From Halanaerobium sp964649895 (GTDB taxonomy: Bacteria > Bacillota > Halanaerobiia > Halanaerobiales > Halanaerobiaceae), in contig CAZYRX010000058.1 in NCBI GenBank assembly GCA_964649895.1, positions 1 through 12,345 of the forward strand: DNA of 12,345 nt. Reading direction: 5' to 3'. The translations under genes and the position numbers were made by a program. Below are positions 6,547 to 12,345 of the stretch, in pieces (position 1 is the stretch's first letter; each line of letters begins with the position of its first letter). Under the pieces are notes generated by a model that worked only from the letters and a program-made list of their open reading frames with translations, was not told the DNA's origin and searched no databases.

Positions 6547-7353
6547 TTACTTTTTTTCAAGTTTTATATAATATTCTATGTATTCATCACTATCACTGCG
6601 GTTCATATCGACCTTTATTCCTGATTCTTTTATTTCCGAAACTCTTTTTTCTAAAGAATTTGCAAACAATCTTAAATCTTCTGAAATATGTTTGATCTTA
6701 GTTTTCTTTTTTTCATCCGGACTTATCTTTTTCTTGATCAATCTTTCAGATTCTCTAACTGTAAGTTCTTTTTTCTTTATCTCAGCTATTATTTCTTTTT
6801 GGATCTGCTCCGAATCAAGCTTTAACAGAGCCCTACCATGTCTCTCACTTAAGTCATTCTCTAATAATTGATTTTGAATTTCTTTAGATAGATTCAGGAG
6901 GCGAAGTTTATTTGCAATCGTGGATTGGCTCTTAGATAAACGTTCAGCAAGTTCTTTTTGAGTTAAACTAAACTCATCTATAAGTCTTTTATATGCAGAA
7001 GCCTCTTCAATGAAATTTAAATCTTTTCTCTGAAGATTTTCTACAAGAGCTATTTCAGCCATCTGACGATCATTAAAATCGCGTATTACCGCAGGTATTT
7101 TTTCTTTTTTAAGACTTTTAGCCGCTCTAAGCCTTCTTTCTCCCGCAATTAATTCATATCCATTTTTAACTTTACGTACTACAATTGGTTGTATTAAGCC
7201 AAATCTATTAATTGATTCAGCTAATTCTTCTATTTCTGATTCCTTAAAATCCTGGCGGGGTTGAAAAGGATTGGCTTCTATTTCTGCTGTTTTAAGTTGA
7301 CTTATTTCTTCATTATCTCCCTTTATATCATTATTAAAAAAAGAAAATTTCAT
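6547..7353 (-). CDS. noc: Nucleoid occlusion protein Noc (ParB paralogue)
   Basis: This is a second ParB-family protein of 268 residues, lying before parA where Bacillus has noc. It keeps the ParB layout: NPFQPR (28-33), CTP-binding GERRLRA (71-77), ENLQRKDLNFIEEA (105-118) and a helix-turn-helix with KSQSTIANK (141-149). Published work traced parS versus Noc-site specificity to four positions; here they read Q143, K149, N154 and R171, so three of four are the Noc residues. The N-terminus MKFSFF resembles the start of Bacillus Noc, whose first helix anchors it to the membrane, and lacks the KGL segment of ParB. Noc blocks cell division over the nucleoid and binds sites distinct from parS. The start is ATG at 7353 with AGGAGG at 7361-7366. 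A second specialised ParB is the alternative. Confidence 0.88.
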   Translation of the reverse strand: MKFSFFNNDIKGDNEEISQLKTAEIEANPFQPRQDFKESEIEELAESINRFGLIQPIVVRKVKNGYELIAGERRLRAAKSLKKEKIPAVIRDFNDRQMAEIALVENLQRKDLNFIEEASAYKRLIDEFSLTQKELAERLSKSQSTIANKLRLLNLSKEIQNQLLENDLSERHGRALLKLDSEQIQKEIIAEIKKKELTVRESERLIKKKISPDEKKKTKIKHISEDLRLFANSLEKRVSEIKESGIKVDMNRSDSDEYIEYYIKLEKK

Positions 7354-7419
7354 AAATCTACCTCCTGTCCACTAAGATATATATTTCTTGGAATTATCTT
7401 AAAATCCTTTATTATTTTA

Positions 7420-7448
7420 ATTATAATAATAATCTATATGCTTCTAAA
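7420..7448 (-). promoter_or_regulatory. Candidate promoter for noc-parA-parB
   Basis: On the minus strand TTTAGA (7443-7448) is followed by a 17-base spacer and a perfect TATAAT (7420-7425). The start point would be near 7413, about 60 bases before the noc ATG. The -35 box is weak (4/6). The 191-base gap between rsmG and noc is otherwise AT-rich, and I see no terminator after rsmG, so read-through from the mnmE-mnmG-rsmG transcript is also possible. Confidence 0.4.
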
Positions 7449-7544
7449 ATAATATATTTAAATTTAGAGATGCTGAAAGATTGATAAACTGCTAACACAA
7501 TATAATGAGGTAATGCTAAAAAGTGTAGAAATGCAGGCAAACTA

Positions 7545-8276
7545 TTAAAGAGGCCTCTTGTTTGGAATCCCAGGTCTTCTAGGATATTTTGAAGGAGTCT
7601 TTTCTATTTTTTCTAAAATAATCAGATATCTCTCTGCATTTAAACCGGGCACATCAAGCTCTATCGTCTCTTTTACCTCTGCTCCCAGAGTTTTTAGAGC
7701 ATTTTTTGCTTCTTCTATTTCTTCCTGATATTCTGGTCCCTTATACAAAAAAGCTGAACCACCTTTCCTTAAAAATGGTACTGTATATTCAGCTAAAACA
7801 TTAAGTGAAGCAACAGCTCTTGAAGTAACAAAATCAAAAGAAGCTCTCCAATCTAACTCTTTAGCAAGGTCTTCAGCTCTTCCATGAACTGCATTTACAC
7901 CACTTAGATTCAACTTATAAATCAATTGATTCAAAAAATTTACTTTTTTTGTAGAAGAATCTACTAAATAAAAACTGTGTCCGGGTAGAAATAATTTTAA
8001 TACAAGCCCTGGAAAACCAGCTCCAGTACCAATATCTAACCATCTTTTAGTGCTTTTTACTTCTATTTGAGATAATATTACAGCAGAATCCAGGAAATGC
8101 TTTGTAATAACTTCTTTCATTTCTGTAATGGCACTTAAATTGTATTTCTTGTTTTCACTTATGAAAAAACCATAATACTCCCACAGCTGTTCAATTTGCT
8201 CACTGCTGTAGGAAATATTAAGGTTATTTAAACCTCTTTCTAATTCCGTTATAAATTCATCTTTATTAGCTTTCAT
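7545..8276 (-). CDS. rsmG: 16S rRNA (guanine527-N7)-methyltransferase RsmG (GidB)
   Basis: RsmG methylates N7 of G527 in 16S rRNA using S-adenosylmethionine; loss of the enzyme in other bacteria gives low-level streptomycin resistance. The protein is 243 residues, close to the Bacillus homologue. The SAM site is clear: WLDIGTGAGFPG (79-90), then an acidic residue ending the second strand in YLVDSSTKK (103-111). The family motif VTSRAVASL (150-158) and the C-terminal KYPRRPGIPNK are also present. The start is ATG at 8276, overlapping the mnmG stop by 11 bases, with AAGGA eight bases upstream. Earlier in-frame ATGs at 8285 and 8312 lie at or before that ribosome binding site and were not used. 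The mnmE-mnmG-rsmG order is conserved in most Bacillota. Confidence 0.96.
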   Translation of the reverse strand: MKANKDEFITELERGLNNLNISYSSEQIEQLWEYYGFFISENKKYNLSAITEMKEVITKHFLDSAVILSQIEVKSTKRWLDIGTGAGFPGLVLKLFLPGHSFYLVDSSTKKVNFLNQLIYKLNLSGVNAVHGRAEDLAKELDWRASFDFVTSRAVASLNVLAEYTVPFLRKGGSAFLYKGPEYQEEIEEAKNALKTLGAEVKETIELDVPGLNAERYLIILEKIEKTPSKYPRRPGIPNKRPL

Positions 8277-10173
8277 TACTATCATCCTTTTTGCTGCGGT
8301 TATACTGTTCAAGATAAATCATAAGTGCTGAAATATCAGCTGGAGAAACACCTGATATCCTTGATGCTTGGCCGATAGATATCGGTTTTATTTTGTTTAG
8401 TTTTTCCCTTGCTTCTAATCTTAGATTGTCTAATTGATTATAGTCAAGATCTTCAGGAATCTTCTTTTCTTCCATTTTTCTAAACTGCTCAACCTGTGCC
8501 TGCTGTCTATCAATATACCCTTTATATTTAACCTGAACTTCAACCTGTTCTATAACATTTTTGTTAACTTCTGGCAGATCATCTGCAAAATAATTGAGAT
8601 CTGTATAAGAAATTTCTGGTCTTCTCAACAGTGCTTCCAGTGTAACTGGTTTACTTAGATTACCACTTTCCAGTTCTTCAAGCTTATCCCTAACTTCTTG
8701 AGTTGGATTAACCTTATTGTCTTCATTTCTAAGATATTCAAGAGCTTTTTTTACTCCTTCAACTTTTTGGCGGTAATGTTCATATCTACTGTCAGAAACA
8801 AGGCCGATTTCTTTTCCAATAGGAGTTAAACGTTGATCAGCATTATCCTGTCTTAGTAGAAGACGATATTCAGCTCGTGAAGTCATTATCCTATAAGGTT
8901 CGGGTGTTCCTTTAGTAACTAAGTCATCTATCAAAACACCTATATATGCTTCAGACCGCTTCAATATCAGTGGTTCTCGTTCTTCAAGACTCAACGCTGC
9001 ATTTATTCCAGCAACTAGACCTTGACCTGCTGCTTCTTCATAACCAGAGCTTCCATTTATCTGACCTGCTGTATATAAGCCTTTAATTTTTTTCAATTCT
9101 AAATCTAATTTTAATTCTTCTGGATCAACACAATCATATTCTATCGCATAGCCCGGTCTCATTATTTCCACTTCTTCTAAACCTGGTATAGTCCTAGCCA
9201 TTTCGATCTGTACATCATAGGGTAAACTTGTGGAAAGTCCGGAAACATAATATTCATCAGTACCAAGTCCTTCTGGTTCAATGAAGAGTTGATGACGGCC
9301 TTTATCCGGAAATCTGACCACCTTATCCTCGATAGAAGGACAATAGCGGGGACCAACACCCTCTATTACACCACTAAAGAGTGGGGTTCTCATTTTATTA
9401 TCATTAATTATGCGGTGTGTTTCTTCAGTTGTATAAGTCAAGTAACACATTACCTGTTCTCCTCTTAAGGGCTCAGACTCATATGAAAAACTTAAGCCTT
9501 CTTCTCCAGGTTGTGGCTCCATTTTAGAAAAATCCATTGATTTTTTGCTCACCCGGGGAGGAGTTCCAGTTTTAAAACGCCGCAGTGATATACCTAAATT
9601 TTTAAGGCTGCCAGAAAGCTTATTGGCAGGATACTGCTGATTTGGGCCAGCATTAAATTTGGCTTCCCCAATTATAATTCTTCCTTTTAAGAAAGTTCCA
9701 GTTGTCAAAATAACTTTTTTGCCGGCAAAGAAAACTCCGGTTTTGGTTACAACTCCTTTTACCTCTCCATCCTCTACAATAATCTCTTCAGCTATCTGCT
9801 GTTTTAAATCTAAATTATCTTCTTGTTCTAAAACCTGCTTCATTCTTTTGTGATATTCATCTTTATCAGACTGTCCTCTCAAACCGTGAACTGCAGGCCC
9901 TTTGCTGGTATTCAGCATCCTAATCTGAATCATGGTTTCATCCATATTGCGGGCCATCTCTCCGCCGAGAGCATCAATCTCTCTAACAATATGTGATTTT
10001 CCTGGTCCTCCAAGTGAAGGATTACAGGGCATAAAAGCTACGTGGTCTAAACTAACTGTCAGGGTCAAGGTTTCATAACCCATTCTCGCTGGTGCTAGCG
10101 ATGCTTCACAACCAGCATGCCCTGCCCCAATCACAATTACATCATATTCTTTAGGATATTTCTTAAAATCCAT
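8266..10173 (-). CDS. mnmG: tRNA uridine-5-carboxymethylaminomethyl modification enzyme MnmG (GidA)
   Basis: MnmG is the FAD-dependent partner of MnmE. Together they install the (carboxymethyl)aminomethyl group at C5 of the wobble uridine (U34) in tRNAs reading purine-ending codons, with 5,10-methylene-THF as carbon donor. The 635-residue protein has the FAD dinucleotide motif VIGAGHAG (14-21), the conserved MPCNPSLGGPGK (48-59), a conserved cysteine in GPRYCPSIEDK (C278), RPGYAIEYD, and the RLLLRQDNADQRL motif. Its C-terminal helical domain is intact. The start is ATG at 10173 behind AAGGGAG (10179-10185). An in-frame ATG at 10203, touching the mnmE stop, has only a weak AGG upstream and would add ten unconserved residues. 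The methylene-THF it uses is also a product of the gcv operon in this window, though such a link is only suggestive. Confidence 0.97.
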   Translation of the reverse strand: MDFKKYPKEYDVIVIGAGHAGCEASLAPARMGYETLTLTVSLDHVAFMPCNPSLGGPGKSHIVREIDALGGEMARNMDETMIQIRMLNTSKGPAVHGLRGQSDKDEYHKRMKQVLEQEDNLDLKQQIAEEIIVEDGEVKGVVTKTGVFFAGKKVILTTGTFLKGRIIIGEAKFNAGPNQQYPANKLSGSLKNLGISLRRFKTGTPPRVSKKSMDFSKMEPQPGEEGLSFSYESEPLRGEQVMCYLTYTTEETHRIINDNKMRTPLFSGVIEGVGPRYCPSIEDKVVRFPDKGRHQLFIEPEGLGTDEYYVSGLSTSLPYDVQIEMARTIPGLEEVEIMRPGYAIEYDCVDPEELKLDLELKKIKGLYTAGQINGSSGYEEAAGQGLVAGINAALSLEEREPLILKRSEAYIGVLIDDLVTKGTPEPYRIMTSRAEYRLLLRQDNADQRLTPIGKEIGLVSDSRYEHYRQKVEGVKKALEYLRNEDNKVNPTQEVRDKLEELESGNLSKPVTLEALLRRPEISYTDLNYFADDLPEVNKNVIEQVEVQVKYKGYIDRQQAQVEQFRKMEEKKIPEDLDYNQLDNLRLEAREKLNKIKPISIGQASRISGVSPADISALMIYLEQYNRSKKDDSNES

Positions 10174-10203
10174 TATATCTCCCTTCCTATCTAAACTCGA
10201 CAT

Positions 10204-11598
10204 TTATTTACCTAAACAAAAATCATTAAATATCCTGTCAATTATATCATCAGCTACTGTTTCTCCGGTAATCTCTCCAAGAGCGTTTAAACAATCTTTA
10301 AGATCAATAGTCAAAAAATCGTAGGGCATATTTGTTTCACGTGAAACAATTACTCTTTCAACTGCCTCCAGTGCTTTATTTAAAGCATTTTTGTGCCTTG
10401 TTTTAGTAACAATAACCTCATCATCACCACTTATTTCTTCGTCAAGTATTTCTTTTAGAATATCTTCTCTTAACTCTTCTAAACCTTCTTCTTCAAGTAA
10501 TGAAATCCAGATCAAACTGTGTTCTTTAAATTCTGCTTCAATTTTTGTCTTTTCTAACTTTGCTGGTAAATCCGTTTTATTAACTATTACTATCATAGGT
10601 TTATCTTTAATTAATTGATAAATTTTACGATCTTCTTCTGTTATTCCCTGATTAATATCAAGCATAAATAAAACCAGATCAGCCTTTTCTGCAGAAGCTC
10701 TTGTTCTCTCTACACCAATTTTTTCTACTTCATCTGCAGTTTCTCTTATTCCTGCTGTATCAATTATTTTAAGAGGTATTCCTTTTAAGTTAACAAATTC
10801 TTCTATAACATCCCGTGTTGTTCCCGGTACATCAGTAACTATAGCTCTTTTTTCTTCCAAAAAATAATTTAAAAGACTTGATTTACCCACATTGGGTTTG
10901 CCTACAATAACTGTTTTTAAACCTTCTTTATATATCTTACCTTGTTTACTGCTCTTAATCAATTTTTCTATCTCTTCTTTTATATATCTAAATTTATCTC
11001 CAAGTTGTGAAGGAGAAAATCCCTCAATTTCATCTTCTGGATAATCAATGGCAGCTTCCAAATGAGCAAGGATCTCAATAGCCATTTCTTTAATTTCATC
11101 AACCTGCTCAGAAAGTTTACCGCTGAGCTGATCAACTGCAATATCAAGACTTTTTTCTGTTTTAGAATTAATAATTTCTATAATTGCTTCTGCTTGAGCT
11201 AAATCTATTCTTCCATTTAAAAAAGCTCTTTGAGAAAACTCACCTGGCTCAGCAAGTCTTGCTCCCTTTTTTAAAACAAGGTCAAGAACCGCTTGAAGTG
11301 GTGTCATGCCTCCATGGCAGTCAATTTCTAAAACATTTTCTCCTGTAAAAGAATGAGGTTTTCTCATTAAAGTTGCTACTACTTCATCAATTTTTTTATT
11401 TTGCTCTTTATCATAGATGAATCCATAATGTGCAGTATAAGTTTTTTGATCAGCTAATGTTTTATCTTTTTTTATGGATTTAAATATTTGATCACCTATC
11501 TTAAATGCATCAGGTCCACTAATTCTTATTTTTCCGGTTCCACCTGTGCCAAAAGGAGTAGCAATAGCTGCAATTGTATCTTCTCTTAAAATATCCAA
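10204..11598 (-). CDS. mnmE: tRNA modification GTPase MnmE (TrmE), TTG start
   Basis: MnmE is the GTP- and folate-binding partner of MnmG in wobble-uridine modification. The 464 residues show the N-terminal folate-binding/dimerisation domain starting DTIAAIATPFGTGG (7-20), a helical domain, and an inserted G domain: P-loop GKPNVGKS (233-240), switch GTTRD (259-263), DTAG (280-283) and NKTD (340-343). The C-terminal CLGK carries the conserved cysteine (C461). The start is TTG at 11598: an excellent ribosome binding site AAGGAGGTG (11606-11614) lies seven bases upstream. The conserved N-terminus begins right there, and the next in-frame ATG is at residue 78. A perfect parS site lies inside the gene and encodes VSRETN (418-423). 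mnmG follows, its predicted start 30 bases after the stop. Confidence 0.97.
   Translation of the reverse strand: MDILREDTIAAIATPFGTGGTGKIRISGPDAFKIGDQIFKSIKKDKTLADQKTYTAHYGFIYDKEQNKKIDEVVATLMRKPHSFTGENVLEIDCHGGMTPLQAVLDLVLKKGARLAEPGEFSQRAFLNGRIDLAQAEAIIEIINSKTEKSLDIAVDQLSGKLSEQVDEIKEMAIEILAHLEAAIDYPEDEIEGFSPSQLGDKFRYIKEEIEKLIKSSKQGKIYKEGLKTVIVGKPNVGKSSLLNYFLEEKRAIVTDVPGTTRDVIEEFVNLKGIPLKIIDTAGIRETADEVEKIGVERTRASAEKADLVLFMLDINQGITEEDRKIYQLIKDKPMIVIVNKTDLPAKLEKTKIEAEFKEHSLIWISLLEEEGLEELREDILKEILDEEISGDDEVIVTKTRHKNALNKALEAVERVIVSRETNMPYDFLTIDLKDCLNALGEITGETVADDIIDRIFNDFCLGK
10333..10348. promoter_or_regulatory. parS: parS centromere site, perfect 16-bp palindrome (inside mnmE)
   Basis: TGTTTCACGTGAAACA occurs a second time, again an exact match to the parS consensus, about 5.5 kb from the copy next to parB. 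It is read through in mnmE, where its codons give VSRET. Two identical 16-bp sites in 12 kb cannot be chance. Several parS copies clustered near oriC are usual and help load ParB and condensin. Confidence 0.96.
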
Positions 11599-11620
11599 AT
11601 TAAAACACCTCCTTATAAAT

Positions 11621-11653
11621 ATAACCCAGCAGAGAACTTCCCCGCTGGGTTAT
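11621..11653 (-). terminator. Stem-loop between jag and mnmE (weak terminator or leader hairpin)
   Basis: The arms 11621-11630 and 11644-11653 form a perfect 10-bp stem with a GC-rich core (ACCCAGC/GCTGGGT) and a 13-base loop. On the minus strand it lies about 70 bases after the jag stop and ends 6 bases before the mnmE ribosome binding site. The tail is U-rich but broken (UUAUAUUUAU, partly in the stem), so it is not a strong intrinsic terminator. It may end part of the jag transcript, protect an mRNA end, or modulate mnmE translation. Confidence 0.55.
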
Positions 11654-11724
11654 TAAAAGCAAATTTGATAATATACAATATAATAATATATTTAGATTTT
11701 AATTTATTTATTTGATTAATCTCT

Positions 11725-12345
11725 TTAATTATCCAGTGGCTCTATCATAACCTTGCGATAGGGTTCTTCACCTTCACTGTATGATTTTACATTATTATTT
11801 TCTTTAAGTTTAATATGAATAATTCTTCTCTCATGTGGCGGCATCGGCTCTAAAACGACTTTTCTCTGCTTTTTTTCAGCCTTATTGGCCAGCCGAGCTG
11901 CCAATCTCTCTAATGTCTCTCTGCGTCTCTCTCTATAACCTTCAGCATCTAATAATACTCTGTAATATTCTTCTAATTCTTTATTTATATAGATAGAAGT
12001 TAAGTACTGTAAAGCATCAAGTGTTTCACCTCGGTGTCCTATAACCAACCCTAATTCCTTCTGGCCTTTAAGGTTATACATAACCTGTTCTTCACTGGTT
12101 TCTTGATCCATTATTTCTACTTCGACATTTATATTGCCTTTATCAAGTAATTTTTCTAAGAATAATTTTCCTGCTTCAATAGGATCAAAAACTTTAGTTA
12201 CTTCAACTACAGCATCTTTTGCTCCTATAAATCCTAGTAAACCTTTACTTCCCTCATCTATTATATTTATTTCCGCTTCTTCTTCCTCTATGCCAAGCTT
12301 ATTTAAAGCTTCTGCAACTGCATCATCTACATTTTTAGCTTTTAT
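11725..12345 (-). CDS. jag: RNA-binding protein Jag/KhpB, 5' end cut off by window edge
   Basis: Jag (KhpB, SpoIIIJ-associated) is an RNA-binding protein that partners KhpA in several Gram-positive bacteria and affects cell division and elongation. The last 206 residues are visible, in frame to the window edge. The Jag_N domain comes first, with VDDAVAEALNKLGI and SKGLLGFIGAKDA. Next is a KH domain with the GxxG loop IGHRGETLDALQYL (GHRG at about 103-106 of the visible part). Last is an R3H domain with RERRRETLERLA and PPHERRIIH. Jag_N normally begins within the first few residues, so only a handful are likely missing and the true start lies just beyond 12345. The internal ATG at 12111 would remove the whole Jag_N domain. 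In relatives yidC lies immediately upstream. Confidence 0.95.
   Translation of the reverse strand: MKAKNVDDAVAEALNKLGIEEEEAEINIIDEGSKGLLGFIGAKDAVVEVTKVFDPIEAGKLFLEKLLDKGNINVEVEIMDQETSEEQVMYNLKGQKELGLVIGHRGETLDALQYLTSIYINKELEEYYRVLLDAEGYRERRRETLERLAARLANKAEKKQRKVVLEPMPPHERRIIHIKLKENNNVKSYSEGEEPYRKVMIEPLDN

Noticed and set aside
7354..7544. AT-rich gap considered as a replication origin
   Set aside because: No DnaA-box cluster (TTATCCACA or close variants) is visible, and in this gene order oriC lies beyond jag, to the right of the window.
8277..8312. Upstream ATGs for rsmG at 8285 and 8312
   Set aside because: They lie at or before the AAGGA ribosome binding site that serves the ATG at 8276, and add unconserved residues.
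10174..10203. Upstream ATG for mnmG directly after the mnmE stop
   Set aside because: It has only a weak ribosome binding site, while the ATG at 10173 has AAGGGAG at good spacing and starts the conserved protein.
10468..10500. MnmE G5 region reading SLLEEEG instead of SAK/SAR
   Set aside because: As I recall, Bacillus MnmE has a similar SLLKEEG here, so this looks normal for the lineage.
12023..12038. TGTTTCAC half of a parS site in jag
   Set aside because: The second half reads CTCGGTGT and does not match; a half-site is not expected to load ParB.

Overview
The window is AT-rich (roughly one third GC by eye). All ten genes lie on the minus strand, so transcription runs right to left. Gene order and protein sequences point to a low-GC Bacillota bacterium, probably a Clostridia- or Halanaerobiales-like anaerobe. 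The order is the conserved origin-proximal block jag - mnmE - mnmG - rsmG - noc - parA - parB. In relatives, rpmH, rnpA and yidC lie upstream of jag with dnaA/oriC beyond them, so oriC is inferred to be to the right of the window. These genes would then be read co-directionally with replication. The organism call is inference from protein character only.

Right part (12345-7545): the 3' part of jag (RNA-binding Jag_N/KH/R3H protein), then mnmE and mnmG (the two subunits of the tRNA wobble-uridine modification enzyme), then rsmG (16S rRNA m7G methyltransferase). mnmE starts at TTG behind a strong ribosome binding site. mnmG and rsmG overlap by 11 bases. A 10-bp stem-loop sits between jag and mnmE, and a perfect parS site lies inside the mnmE coding sequence.

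Middle (7544-4810): an AT-rich gap with a candidate promoter, then noc (a ParB paralogue carrying Noc-type DNA-recognition residues), parA/soj and parB/spo0J (GTG start overlapping the parA stop). A second perfect parS site lies just after parB, followed by a DUF554 membrane protein. These genes and sites form a complete ParA-ParB-parS segregation system with an adjacent nucleoid-occlusion paralogue.

Left part (4122-1): a 452-base gap holds, in transcription order, an unexplained stem-loop, a good sigma-A promoter, a glycine riboswitch with one visible aptamer, and a strong intrinsic terminator that ends directly at the gcvT ribosome binding site. The operon gcvT - gcvH - gcvPA - gcvPB follows. 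It encodes the T, H and split P proteins of the glycine cleavage system, and gcvPB runs off the left edge. The L protein (dihydrolipoamide dehydrogenase) is not in the window.

The content is mostly core genome. The best points for a second look are the paired ParB/Noc specificity residues, the parS site embedded in mnmE, the single-aptamer riboswitch architecture, and the unexplained stem-loop at 3952-3998. I found no mobile element, CRISPR array, tRNA or rRNA, and no convincing undescribed system.
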